64,000 nt of DNA from Chrysoporthe austroafricana (taxonomy: Eukaryota > Ascomycota > Sordariomycetes > Diaporthales > Cryphonectriaceae), in contig JYIP02000008.1 in the NCBI GenBank assembly GCA_001051155.2, positions 2,294,001-2,358,000 of the forward strand, read 5' to 3'. The notes under the pieces were generated by a model. That model did no database searches. It worked only from the letters and a program-made list of their open reading frames with translations, and was not told the origin of the DNA. Shown here one piece after another: positions 10,012 to 20,719 of the stretch (its first letter is position 1; each line of letters opens with the position of its first letter). The translations under genes were made by a program, and so were the position numbers.

Positions 10012-11355
10012 ATGATCACAGAAGCTGATTTGAAACCCTGGCTCCGGGCCCCTCCAAAGCAGTACGTTCTAACCAACGCCAACATTGTCGACGTCGTAAC
10101 TGGCACAATTCTGCCAAATAAAGCCGTGAAACTACGGGATGGCCTCATACACTCCATCGACGATTCGGATAGTGTCTCTCTGACCCTAGCCCAGGAAGAC
10201 GGCTACACTATCATTGACTGTGAGGGGAACTACCTCAGCCCGGGACTAATCGACTGCCACGTTCATCTTATGGCCGTTCCCGGTTTTGGCGACCTCTCAA
10301 AAGCTTTTGGAAATCCTCACGATGTCTCAGTGCTACGACAGCCATACGTCTGCGCGCAGATGCTCCACCGCGGATTCACGTCCGTCCGAGACTGCGGCGG
10401 CGCCCTGCTGGCTCTGAAAGAGGCCATCGACGACGGTATCTTCCCCGGGCCGAGGCTGTTCCTTGCAGGGCACGCATTGTCGCAGTCTGGCGGCCATGCG
10501 GATTATCGCGGCCCACACGACCACAGTTTCTGCTGCGGGGGTGTGACGACGGGCCTGGGCAGGGTGTGCAACGGCGTGTCGCAGTGCATGCAGGCCGTAC
10601 GCGAGGAGATACGGTCCGGGGCAGACTTCATCAAGATCATGGGCAGCGGCGGTGTGTCCAGCCCGACCGACAAGATCGACCATCTGCAGTTCACCGGTGC
10701 AGAGATCCGCGCCATGGCCGAGTGTGCCTCGAATGCCGGGACGTACATCACGGCGCATGCGTACACGGCGAAGGCGATCCGTCATTGCGTCGACAATGGC
10801 GCCAGGGGCATCGAACACGGAAACTTCATCGACGCGCCCACGGCGAGGATGATGGCGGAGAAGGGCTGCTTCCTGACCCCGACGCTGGTCACATATGCGG
10901 AGATGGCGAGCCAGAAGTGGAAGGGCTATCTGCCACCCGAGTCCGCGTCAAAGAACGAGGAGGTCCTTGACGCCGGCCTCAAGGCGCTGAAGACCGCTCA
11001 CCAGGCTGGCGTCACAATCTGCTACGGCACGGATCTGCTGGGCCCCCTGGGCCAGGCGCAGACCCGAGAATTTGCTCTACGAGCACAAGTATTGTCTCCG
11101 TTGGATGTGTTAAGGAGCGCGACTGTGAATGCTGCGCGGTTGATAATGCGAGAGAGCACGCTGGGTCAGATCAGAACAGGGTTTGAGGCTGATATCCTCA
11201 TCGTCGCTTCGAATCCGCTCGAGGATGTCACAGTATTTGACAACCCTGAGCAAAATCTGGCAGTTGTTTTCAAAGAAGGCAGGATATGCAAGAGTCGGTG
11301 GAAGGCAATAGATGAAGATGTGGTCACCCCAGTCAAGATCAAGGCATCATTGTAG
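10012..11355 (+). CDS. metal-dependent amidohydrolase, ochratoxinase/prolidase-like
   Basis: Single exon, 447 residues. It carries the full binuclear-metal set of the amidohydrolase superfamily: His83 and His85 in DCHVHLM, a probable carboxylated Lys208 in DFIKIMGSGG, His249 in ITAHAY, His269 in GIEHGNF, and Asp341 in YGTDLLG. An N-terminal beta-sandwich part (NANIVDVVTG) and a C-terminal one (GFEADILIVASNPLED) flank the barrel. The family includes Aspergillus ochratoxinase and bacterial prolidase-like carboxypeptidases, which cleave amide bonds of aryl or aminoacyl compounds. The substrate here is unknown. The N-terminus shows no clear secretion signal, unlike some secreted ochratoxinases. 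The first in-frame ATG is used and is preceded by a TATA box. The gene is convergent with the spherulin-4-like gene. Confidence 0.88.
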   Translation: MITEADLKPWLRAPPKQYVLTNANIVDVVTGTILPNKAVKLRDGLIHSIDDSDSVSLTLAQEDGYTIIDCEGNYLSPGLIDCHVHLMAVPGFGDLSKAFGNPHDVSVLRQPYVCAQMLHRGFTSVRDCGGALLALKEAIDDGIFPGPRLFLAGHALSQSGGHADYRGPHDHSFCCGGVTTGLGRVCNGVSQCMQAVREEIRSGADFIKIMGSGGVSSPTDKIDHLQFTGAEIRAMAECASNAGTYITAHAYTAKAIRHCVDNGARGIEHGNFIDAPTARMMAEKGCFLTPTLVTYAEMASQKWKGYLPPESASKNEEVLDAGLKALKTAHQAGVTICYGTDLLGPLGQAQTREFALRAQVLSPLDVLRSATVNAARLIMRESTLGQIRTGFEADILIVASNPLEDVTVFDNPEQNLAVVFKEGRICKSRWKAIDEDVVTPVKIKASL

Positions 11356-12301
11356 GACTTGGGACAAGAAAGAGAGCTGTGCTGAATGGCTCATAACTTG
11401 CAGCTAGCTGATACGACCATGGAGAAAATGGCCCCAAAGAACACCAGAAAGCCATTCCTATCAAAAATCCGGAAAGCTTAGGCGGAATCTACCTATCTAA
11501 ATTTCTACGTGTGGATATTGACCTAGGATCCTTGTGTATTCGTTGATCAATTCCATATAATAGTGTGCCGTGGATCTCATCCCCATCTAGATATTCGTTC
11601 TCTTTGGAAGAACCAAGCTTCTCGGTGCCGACCAAAGCAAATCGAGATTCCAGTCTCTCTTTACTATCTCGCGATTATCTCGAGCCAGGGCAACGCTCAG
11701 CAGGGGAGCCAAACTGACAGCGTTTAATTCTGTCACATTTGAACTGCATCATGAGGCTGTCGATCCTCTTGGGCGTCCCACTTTGGTCTCAGTCAAAAGT
11801 ACCTCCAGACTGTCTGGTGACCGTGATGGTGGCGTCAATGTTGACATCAAGCGTCGAAGGGCGGCCCAATGACCTCAAAAGCGCTTACGGCCACTGCATG
11901 AGTCGTGCGCCAACGGCTTCGGCATGACTGGTCTAGGTTCAACACGGTTCAGACATGGTCTAGACTTTCCTGCTCCGTGAAGGAATGTGAGATTGTATTG
12001 ATATCTATACTATCCTGAAGTGAACACCGAGCACCGATTTCTTCTGCTTCAACAGCCTAGGCTCTTGTCCCATATGGCTTACTCTGCCGAGCTCGTGAAG
12101 TAATGGCCCAGTCTGGCTTAGACATAGCTATCATCCTGCGATGCGCTGAATTTTTACAAGAATGAAAAAGCAAGATGACGTCCTATTCCAGACGAACATC
12201 TCGTGTAGTACGTTATGCTTGACAACGCCTGAACACGTCTTGCAAGACTTCATCCCGGATCTACTCCTGAAACCCATTGGCACGCCTCCGATTGCATCTC
12301 C
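11356..12301. other. convergent intergenic region
   Basis: Holds the 3' UTRs of the amidohydrolase and the spherulin-4-like gene. AT-rich around 11480-11560. No gene is seen. Confidence 0.55.
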
Positions 12302-13363
12302 CTAGAATCCAGTGTTAGACACTCTGCTCCCGTGATGATACTTGTGAGACTTGCTGGTGGTCGGCTCCGTCGTAGAAGCCGTCTCCGTTTGAGACACAAC
12401 GGCCGTGGGGGTGACGCTTGCTTCAGTTTCCGACGTGGTGCTCGTGGTGGCGGTAGAAACTGCTTCGGTCGCCGATACGGTGCTTGTCACGAGTGTGGTA
12501 GACGTATTGGTGAGGGAAGTGCTGGATGCGATCGTGCTGCTCGAGGCCGCCGAGCTGGACGCAGCCCCGCCCAAGGAAGCAGCCAGCGCCGCGGCGATCG
12601 ATCCGATGGGAGCTGGCTCGCTTGTGGAAGTGGCCTCCATATAGTCGTAGTTGAGAATGTGCCCGCTCCCAAGGCCAGCCGCCACCATTTCCTGGATCCA
12701 AGTCTCGGCCATGGCTGTCGTACCAATAGAGGCGAATTCGGGGATCAGGATGGCTGACTGGCTGGCCTTCCCAGATGGGATGTTGGTCGTCAGCACCGAG
12801 CTGCTGTACGACGCGGCTTCGTTCTCAAAGATGACGATGACGTTTGCCAGGCTCCAGAACTCGTCGTGCTCAACGGCAGCACCGGGATTGAAGATGCTGG
12901 TGAACTCATGAGTGCCGAAGGCAGAGCTTGCGGACTGAACGACTGCCGTCATGAACGAGACATCGTTGCTGCCAGAGGCTGTGTTGGGCGTCTCGTCGAA
13001 GAAGATACCGTCAATGGAAACATTCGCCCCGGCGTATGAATTCCAAGCGGCCCAATTGGTCGTATTCGTGTTGACCTCGTCCTCTGGGGCCTCGCCGTTC
13101 AAGCAGTGGACGTAGCCGAGGGTGACAACGTTGGAGTATGAGTTCAGCTTCGACGTGCCAGTGACAAAGTCACTGTTGGGCTCCGAGCCACCTGGGCCAT
13201 CGTCGACGTTCAAAATGATCTGGAACTCAAGCTGAGGGTTCGCCTCAATCGCTGAAAAGATAGGGTCCCATAGAGTACCCGATGGGTACTGGTAGAGAGG
13301 GAGGAGAAGTTTAGTCGCCAAAGACCCAGCGGCGAAGAACGTAAGGAGAGAAAAGGACTGCAT
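12302..13363 (-). CDS. secreted spherulin-4/GH135-like protein with Ser/Thr-rich tail
   Basis: 353 residues from the Met at 13363. This start gives a clean signal peptide (MQSFSLLTFFAAGSLAT); the frame is open for 27 more codons upstream, but that extension would bury the signal. The mature part begins LLLPLYQYPSG, the signature of the spherulin-4 family. Asp123-Glu124 in GIFFDE and Glu180 in VIVIFE match the acidic catalytic residues described for the GH135 enzyme Sph3 of Aspergillus fumigatus, which cuts galactosaminogalactan in the cell wall or matrix. From about residue 267 the chain is a Ser/Thr-rich, probably O-glycosylated tail ending in a His/Lys/Arg-rich segment; no GPI-type hydrophobic end is visible. 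No other galactosaminogalactan cluster gene is near. The substrate is therefore uncertain. Confidence 0.85.
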   Translation of the reverse strand: MQSFSLLTFFAAGSLATKLLLPLYQYPSGTLWDPIFSAIEANPQLEFQIILNVDDGPGGSEPNSDFVTGTSKLNSYSNVVTLGYVHCLNGEAPEDEVNTNTTNWAAWNSYAGANVSIDGIFFDETPNTASGSNDVSFMTAVVQSASSAFGTHEFTSIFNPGAAVEHDEFWSLANVIVIFENEAASYSSSVLTTNIPSGKASQSAILIPEFASIGTTAMAETWIQEMVAAGLGSGHILNYDYMEATSTSEPAPIGSIAAALAASLGGAASSSAASSSTIASSTSLTNTSTTLVTSTVSATEAVSTATTSTTSETEASVTPTAVVSQTETASTTEPTTSKSHKYHHGSRVSNTGF

Positions 13364-14503
13364 GGTTGCAGATTGAAAAGAACGAATGAACTGGAAAGGG
13401 GGAACGAGTGAAGAAGCGACTGTGTGGCTCTGGACTCTATCCACTGGAGAGTTGTCAAAGCGTGTTTCCTACGGGCCTCCTTATATAGATGCAGGATGCG
13501 TAAGGTTAAATGTCTGCTCGCCTGGGTCCTTCATTAAATCCTTCACGGCGTTTCTACCGCTCGGCCGGGTCACCAGAGCTGGAACCTGAGGTTTCAGCCG
13601 GACGCCCACAGGCAAGCCCACGGACGAGTCCGGGGAGAAGAGAACAGGCGGGATAGGTCAAGCCACGTGCATCTGGATGGACAGATGAAGTCATGACAGC
13701 TGCGGGTCTCGCGATCTCTTCGACTGCATCGATCTGATTCAAGGGCCGAGACCTCGCAATTCTTCCGACCAGCTCACACCCCTCGACATACGCGCCACAC
13801 CCATGTGAGCAGCAAACCAACGTCAAAGTGGCTGTTACAAGCGCGTCCGCCAGGGCTGGGCGGGATCAAGTGATTGGCCTTTTGGCACTATAACATGCAA
13901 AGTCCCGTTCTGGCGCCAGGAGAACAGCCTACGATCCCGTCAGCAGCTCCCCTGGGTGGCTGCGTTAATTTTAATTTCCCGACTGCTGAGAATGTAATCG
14001 AAGAACCTAATCGTAAGAACTAAAAAATTTTACCACCCTGGAGCGGTGTTCCAGGACAAGACCTGACAGATGCTTTGAATCGCGGGGCCAAGGACTTCAG
14101 GGGCGACCTTCGGAGGAGAGGATGCGAGCTACTGCAAGGGGCTCAGATATCATGTCAACAGACGATCCTACCCCTGATATGCAGCGCCTGTAGGCTGCAC
14201 ACCTTAAATTAGCCTGTACGGAGTATGCCCGCCCCATCCCTTCCTACGTCGACTATCCCACTTACAGCATTGTTGTTGTCGTGCTTGCTATGCACGTGCT
14301 GCGACATGAGTCGACATGAGTCAAAACAAAAGAAAAATGACGACGACCGAAAGATTCGTAAGAGGGGGAAAATAAAAAGAAGGCTGTGGTCATCACACCA
14401 GTGGCGGCAGCCCCTATATCCTCATCCTACCAAGGAGGATCTGACTTCCAGCGCCCCTTACGTAAACAAATACTATCAATCACTTAATTACGTCTGTATA
14501 CCC
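13364..14503. other. intergenic, promoter of the spherulin-4-like gene
   Basis: Contains the TATA box at 13481 and, further out, the 3' flank of the 557-residue gene. A short AT-rich patch lies at 13960-14030. No gene is seen. Confidence 0.5.
13481..13488 (-). promoter_or_regulatory. TATA box of the spherulin-4-like gene
   Basis: On the minus strand the sequence reads CTATATAA about 118 bp upstream of the chosen start at 13363. This supports that start over the longer in-frame one, whose ATG at 13444 would be only about 40 bp away. Confidence 0.55.
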
Positions 14504-16351
14504 TTACTGTGCCTTGTAGGTATCCTGGCTCATCACCCTCTCAAGATCAGCCACAGATTGCTGGACTTCTTGCTCGCTAGGCAGGTGGACAATAAGCAAG
14601 TACAAGACATCTTGTTGCATGATCTTCTTGATGATGCCTTTACGTTGGCCCTTCTGTCTTCTGTCACGTCTCGGGCCTCTTGGCGCCTTGCCACGCGCTA
14701 CTCGTCTCGCGTCTTTATACTCTCGTTTCAATGCTCTGCGTTCGTGCTTTGCGGCACGTCGCTCGCTTCGTCTTGTACCTGTGTCGATGACGCCGCCTGT
14801 AACGAGAGAGATCAGGCCGCCGGTGTTGGCAGGATGATTTGGGTCGTTGAAGCGAGACGAGAAGCCCTTCCGGCTCTCTGATGGGACGGCCAGCGCTGAG
14901 CCTTGGTGGTCTCTTTCCTATGCAGCCGATCGTCGTTAGTGCACGTTGCCCCCGAGCCCTCTCGGCTTCGAGCCAGGGAGAGGCTGTTTCTCCGAAGAGA
15001 ACGCAGCCACACTTGTTGGATGGAGGGAAGATACTCACATAGGTGGCTTGGGCTTTCCTATCCATGTAATCCTGCACCCATGCTCCGGCACCTTTGAGCT
15101 TGTCCTTGACGCTCCCCTTCTCAGAACCTTTGCCCTTGCCTTCCGCCTGCAGGTCACCTTCGACAGCTCGATCCAGATCAGGGTAGACTAGGGCGGCTGC
15201 TTCGGGCAGCTCGACCTCGGTATAGGTCTTTCCGCTAACGAGCCGGATATCTTGGAGCCCTTTCTTCAGCCTTGACATCTCCGGATCGCGGTTGCTATAC
15301 TTGGCAACCGTCTGATCGATGTCCAGCCGCTCTGAGGTGAAGAGGGACTTGCCCAGCGTCCCGGCTAGCTTGCTCAATGGTCCACGTGGCTGCTGTCCGG
15401 GCACCTGGTCTTTGAAAGCCATGACCATGGCGTAGAGACCACGAGGCATGAATAGTTCCTGATTCACGCGGTCCAAAAAAGTGTTTCTTCTGTTCCGCGA
15501 CTGCAACTCTCTTGCTGTACCTGCAACCACCTGGACTACAGTGGAGACGATCTGTGATGCTACCTCGGGCACAAACCCGACAATACCGGCGGCCACGAAC
15601 ACGACGTCAATCCAAGGGTCAGACTATCACATGCATTAGCCTCATGACGTCCAGGCCTATTGATCACGCCACTTACCCTGCTGGCAACGAGCCAATCCTT
15701 CAGGAACTTCAAGAACACATCCTGACTCACACCACACTCCTCCAAGATCGGGGCGTAGGCATGGACAAAGCCACGATCTTTGTTCCGAGGCCGCCGCTGT
15801 GGAATAATCACGGGGCACTGAAGTCGACGGGGCGGCTGGGGCGGAACACCAGCCATGCGGACCATGTCGCGGATCATCTGCTCCTCCTTCTTGACCTTTG
15901 CTTCTTCAGATGCCTCCTGCGCAGTAGCCTCGGCGTCAGCATCTGCGAACGAGGCTGGAGCGATACGCTCCGCCATCTCATCGAGCTCCCAGGCAGCCTC
16001 ATCATCGGCGACATCAGAATCGTCGTCGCTAGATGATGAATCATCGTAGTCGCCGTACCCAGCCTCGGCACCTTTGGGCTGACGGCCCTTCTTCTCCTCG
16101 CCCGCGTAATCGACAACCTTCTCTGCTCGTCCGCTGCGGATGAGTTGTTGCGCCGTCGCCTCATCAGCAACTTCAACATACTCCGGGGGCGCGTCATAGT
16201 CTGCAGTCGGTGCGCGCGCAGACGATGACGGCACCGCGGGGTTAGGCGATGGTGACCGCCCAGATTGCGAACGAGAACGGGCTCGGTAGTCGTGGATGGC
16301 CTCCGAGGCCATGCCCAGGCCTCCTCCGAGGAGCTTGACGATGATACCCAT
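14504..16351 (-). CDS. uncharacterised fungal protein, 557 residues
   Basis: Three exons on the minus strand (16351-15677, 15623-15039, 14917-14504) join without breaking a codon. The donors are GTAAGT and GTGAGT. The protein starts MGIIVKLLGGGLGMASEAI and then has a Ser/Pro-rich stretch and an acidic Asp/Ser block (near residues 105-130). A conserved-looking core follows (HAYAPILEECGV, then a hydrophobic segment WIDVVFVAAGIVGFVPEV). After it come a basic RNRRNTFLDRVN segment, a charged region, a Gly-rich TGGLISLVTGGVIDTG motif, and a strongly basic tail. The last 35 residues turn helical. From memory, this order of segments recurs in Pezizomycotina proteins of unknown function. The hydrophobic segment may be a membrane-associated helix. 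No catalytic motif is visible. Confidence 0.8.
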
Positions 16352-18361
16352 GTTCGCTGTTCTTGACGTTGTCCGCTCTAAAAGATCCCAAGCTTACAGC
16401 AACTTCTCCAGATCCGCGAGTCCACGGCTCACGGCTCTTGGCTCTTTTATGTATTAAAAGCCCTTGACGTGGACGTTACTGATTACTGCGATCAGCGTAA
16501 GCGCTTGTCGGGGCCCACCAGCCGCAGCCGCAGTTCCGTTTTTGGTGCCTAGAAAACCCCGTCGTTCTCGCATCCGATTATCGCGAGATCGATAAGTGCC
16601 AGGCACCAGCTTTAATCCCGGTCTTTTGAGTGGAGCTCCTCGTTCTCGCATACCTGTATGAGATGAGATGGATTGTAACTATTCCCTAATATGACATCCT
16701 GGAACGTAGCTTCTCAAAAGTTCTCAACAGCAATGCGGATCATGGTCGGCAATTTAGTCTACCTGTTACCCATATTTTATTTATAGCACCGAGCACCGTT
16801 TTCGTGATGCCAGTGAAGTGAATTCATTCACCTTGCGAAGATCTTACGTCGGCGGGATCACGCATCTCAACCTAATGCCGGCCCTCAGAAAAATTTTGTA
16901 GATGAACGCTGACTTATAATTACGACTATAAGTTCTTCTAGGGTCAAGGACGCACAACTTCGGAATCGTTATAACAGTCCATGCAATGAGACCAAGAGCC
17001 ACAACAAAAGGCCTTGGGGGTTTAAAGGAATTATTTAGGCACTAGGCATACAGATCTTGCGTTCGGGTTCACTCGATTGTGAGAATCTTGTAGGCTCTCT
17101 CCGATGTCAGTACTTTAGAAGTACAAATTAGTCAGAACTCTTAAATTTTGCCATTGTTCACAACTTAAGTTCAAAATTGGAGTCACTGCTACACGGCTCA
17201 TGTTAGGCAATGTGTGAGGTATGAGGCAGTGCTTCGCGAGGGAACGAAAACTTGGGCGAGTGATCAATGATCAGATTCGTCGTTCCTACCAATTACCCAA
17301 ATGCTTAAGCAGTACATTGACTTGAGGCTTGGAATCAGCTCTTCGAGCGTGAGACCGATATCATGGCACAGTGATCAGTAGCAAAGGGCACTCGACTCGA
17401 CCGTCGATTTTACAAAATCGTTCGTCGGACGAAGAACAGTAGAATACCAAGTCAACATCCTGACCATAGATTTTGAAAGTCAAATCTGAAAGCATATGTC
17501 TGTTGTCACTACCTCGGGCTTGAATGCCGTCTACGGGCTTGAATTCGACAACAAACTATTGCAATATGTTGGATGGAGCTAGTTATTCCTTTTGTGTTGG
17601 GACAAGAGTAAATATAAGACGTCTTGATCGGTGCTGGATATTTGTCCGCCATCGCATAGTATCATGCAATTTGAGACGTTTCAATTCCCAGGCGAAATCC
17701 TTGTGACCCATCTTGGTTTCTGTCTCTTGGTGTCGTGTGCCACTGCGCAAATGAGCAAGAAAGATAATCGCAGAGCACAAGAGACATCCCCCCACCCCCC
17801 ACGGGTTACTAGCAAAAGCAGTGAACTGGAAACAGTGCTTCAAGAAAAAGAAGGAAAAATGGTCTGACATGGGAGAATAGATGCACTAGAATTCCATACT
17901 TATAGAAAGAGCTCTAATCAGAGCTTTTGCTATAGCGGCTGGGCGTTTGTCGTCGGCGGAAGGAAAGGCGTGAAAGGAATAGGCAATAGAGCGGCCTGCC
18001 TTACAGCCCGTACGGTCCCGCATAGCGACGGCGGCGGAAAAGATAAGGCTCGAGATGAAAAGGAAAAGTCTGGGTAGGCCAGAGAGGTGTTTGTCCCCGG
18101 CCGCAGGTCTGAGTAGTCTGGCGGTGGCCCGAGATAGCTGGTAGCTGGCCTAGCCCACTAGCCCCAGTGTCTCGCGCCTTTCGATGACAAGGCCGCAGAC
18201 CCCCACAATTACTTAGTAAATATCAACACAATTCAGTTGACTCAAACCATGCCCTATAACTAGTTTCTCCCAACAAATCTTGAACATACACACAGGATCA
18301 CCTCCCGCAAGGAAACTGTCTCCTCTCAGAGCAGCGCCCCCACGAGCGACAGACAGGCAAG
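16352..18361. other. divergent intergenic region with an AT-richer core
   Basis: Two kilobases between divergent genes. From about 16650 to 17900 the sequence is visibly richer in A and T and in stop codons in all frames than its neighbours, with no frame over about 95 codons. From 17940 it becomes GC-rich again towards the racemase-like gene. It could be an old RIP-mutated repeat or simply relaxed intergenic DNA. Confidence 0.5.
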
Positions 18362-19057
18362 ATGAAGACCCTCGGCTTCCTGGGCGGCATGACCTACCAC
18401 TCCACGGCCCTCTACTACACCCTGATCAACGGGCACATCCAGCGCTCGCTCGGCGGGTCGGCGTCGGCGTCGATGATCATGCACTCGGTCAACCACGCAG
18501 AGACGGCGGAGCTCTTCGCGGCGGAGCGGTGGGACGCCGTGGCGGACCGGTTCGTGGCGGCGGCGCGGCACATGCGCGCGGCGGGGGCGCAGGGCGTGGC
18601 CATCGGCTGCAACATCGGGCACCGGGTCGCCGCAGAGGTCGAGGCCGGGGCCGGCCTGCCTGTGCTGCACATCGCGGACTTTGCGGCCGAGGCCGTCCGG
18701 CGGCGGGGGCTGGGGACGGTCGCACTGCTGGCCACGCGCGCGGCCATGGAGGGCGACTTCATCAAGGGGAGGCTGCGGGACAAGGCCGGCGTCAAGGTGC
18801 TGGTGCCGGGAGAGGCGGACCGCGCCGCCATCAACGCCGCCGTGTTCGACGGGCTCGGGGCCGGGATCGTCACCGAGGAGACCAAGGCGATGATGGCCGG
18901 GGTCGTGGAGAGCCTGGTCCGGCAAGGGGCCCAGGCGGTGGTGCTGGCCTGTACGGATCTGCAGTTCGTCCTGAAGCAGGAGGATGTGTCTGTCCCGTTG
19001 ATGGATACGATGGAGCTGCATGCAAAGGGTCTGGCGGACTGGGCTCTGGATGACTGA
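18362..19057 (+). CDS. aspartate/glutamate racemase family protein
   Basis: Single exon, 231 residues, the normal length of Asp/Glu/hydantoin racemases. It starts MKTLGFLGGMTYHST, matching the GxxGGM..S substrate-binding loop of the family. Both catalytic cysteines are present: Cys83 in IGCNIGH and Cys197 in VLACTDLQ, with a typical DTMELHAKG end. These cofactor-independent enzymes swap the stereochemistry of acidic amino acids or related compounds by two-base Cys chemistry. The substrate is not certain. The coding sequence is strikingly GC-rich, with almost all third positions G or C, while the DNA upstream is AT-rich. No intron is present. Bacterial-like composition and lack of introns would fit transfer, but this is not proven. 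It is the first of four plus-strand genes in a row. Confidence 0.9.
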   Translation: MKTLGFLGGMTYHSTALYYTLINGHIQRSLGGSASASMIMHSVNHAETAELFAAERWDAVADRFVAAARHMRAAGAQGVAIGCNIGHRVAAEVEAGAGLPVLHIADFAAEAVRRRGLGTVALLATRAAMEGDFIKGRLRDKAGVKVLVPGEADRAAINAAVFDGLGAGIVTEETKAMMAGVVESLVRQGAQAVVLACTDLQFVLKQEDVSVPLMDTMELHAKGLADWALDD

Positions 19058-19525
19058 CATTACCCGCTGTCCACAATGGCGATCTGTTGGGGGATTGTTT
19101 GTGCTCGATGGCAGTCGAGACTCACTGGGTTGGACCTTCCTGGCGTGCTTCTGGAAGCCATCAATGTCGAGTTGACAGTGGTGAATGATATTTCATGAAC
19201 CTCAGTGTGACTGACTCTGTCACCCTGGAACATTCCATACAGCAGTCTTCTTAGAAGATGGAATTATCCGCCCAAACTTTCACAGTGTTTACCATCGCCT
19301 TCTTTCACAGTGCATCTCATCACACAACGATAGTGCTCACAATAGATCCAATAAAGAACAAAAGATCACTTCAACGATGATGAGCCTTGCCCTACCACTT
19401 CGAAATTCGAAAGGGGCTGTTCTCCAACTTCTGCCCTCACGAACGCTGTCCTGCCACTCTCACGATAGCCTCACAGAACCCTCTCAAGATATTAAAACTA
19501 TCAACACCACCAGTATCAGAGAACC
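19058..19525. other. short intergenic region
   Basis: Flank between the racemase-like gene and the first small orphan gene. An upstream ATG at 19377 opens a 73-codon frame that overlaps the orphan start in another frame and may be a regulatory uORF if transcribed. Confidence 0.5.
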
Positions 19526-19933
19526 ATGCTTGCCAATAGCCCCCTCTGGGACGTCGCGCCCATACCAGACAAGTCGAAATGGGTCACGTCAACGGTGACG
19601 ATCGACCGGATGACCGCCAGACACCAGGAGCACCTCAAGGCGTGGCTGAGCCTGCGCTTCGGCTCTAGGGGCTACGACCTCACCGTCAACGACAAGGGGT
19701 GCGTGATCCGTACACCCTCGTCGGTGGATACAGTGAGTGTCTGGGCTGTAGTCTCCTAGAAGCAGGTGGGATAAGAAAAAAAAAATCTAATGCTGCTGCG
19801 TGCTTAGAATGAGATATTGATCCTGAAAGACTTCGGTGCCCGGGAGGACGACACGGAGGCCGGCTCACCTAGTGGCAAGAAGGAGACGGCAGTGGGCTCG
19901 GCGGGGAAAGCAAGCCGCTCAGAACGGAGGTGA
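19526..19933 (+). CDS. small orphan protein A (110 residues)
   Basis: Two exons (19526-19732 and 19808-19933) with a 75-nt phase-0 intron (donor GTGAGT, acceptor CTTAG) give 110 residues. The core runs from a Trp (KWVTSTVTID) through LKAWLSLRFGSRGYDLTV to a Pro-Ser-rich end of exon 1. Exon 2 begins NEILILKDFG and ends in a Gly/Ser/Lys/Arg-rich tail. Without splicing the frame stops soon after the donor. No signal peptide or membrane helix is visible. It shares layout, core pattern and intron position with the gene at 20720, so the two look like diverged paralogues. The function is not recognised. Confidence 0.7.
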
Positions 19934-20719
19934 TATCTGGCGAGGCTCCGGAACCGGCCTGGAGTGTCTATACCAATAGAGTGGGCTCTGGATACGTGAG
20001 GGTAGGACAGAAGGAGCGCGGACAAACCCCACGTCGGCGTTCGTGGGCGAAGGCACAGTGTTGAAATCGCTTGGGCGATCATCATCCTCTGTAAGGTCAT
20101 AGGATAGGTGGTTCTACGTGTATTACATGATACCAATGAATATGAAATTCATATCCGAAGTTTCGTCCTCGTACGCCAGTCCTCATGCTATGGGTGACCA
20201 GTGAAATACTCCTGGGCCCGGGTCCTGACTGGAACTTAGGCCCAGAGTTGTGCCAAACGCTCAGAAGTATCTTCTGGAAAGCCTCGTACTTGTCTCCAGG
20301 GTTATGTCTGATCTTTTGATAGGGATGCCTGTAGAAATTCAGAGCCGCTCCACCATATCAGCGTTTCTAGCCCGTCATCGCAACCTTGAAACGGAGAGGC
20401 ATGTGACTCGACTAGGTCATCACCATGATATTACAGGATACCGAGTCACGGACACGATGTGAGTGAGTACTGGTGAATCGCGCCGACCCGAGAAATAGAC
20501 CTGGCAGCGCCTCCACTGCCACAGTATAAATGAGGCGCGTCGGCTGGCGCACCAGTACTGAGCCTTCGACCTGAAAGCGACTCAAGGATACACTCGTAGG
20601 CTTTTACGAAGGAATACGCAAGGACACGCTTAGATCACGATAACCAACATTACCCAACCGAAGACACAGTCTTCAACGTAGTTTCCGGCACTGTTTTTTG
20701 TCGAACAGCAACACACAAC
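19934..20719. other. intergenic between the two small orphan genes
   Basis: No gene is seen. A TATAAA at 20525 lies 195 bp before the second orphan gene. Confidence 0.5.
20525..20530 (+). promoter_or_regulatory. TATA box of small orphan gene B
   Basis: TATAAA 195 bp upstream of the ATG at 20720. The distance leaves room for a 5' UTR of about 160 nt. Confidence 0.4.

Noticed and set aside
14225..14881. 218-codon open frame on the plus strand
   Set aside because: It lies antisense to exon 3 of the 557-residue gene, whose sequence is coherent; the plus frame shows no domain.
18280..19060. Long frames of 257 (+) and 244 (-) codons
   Set aside because: Composition shadows of the racemase-like gene; His/Arg/Gly-rich with no family features.
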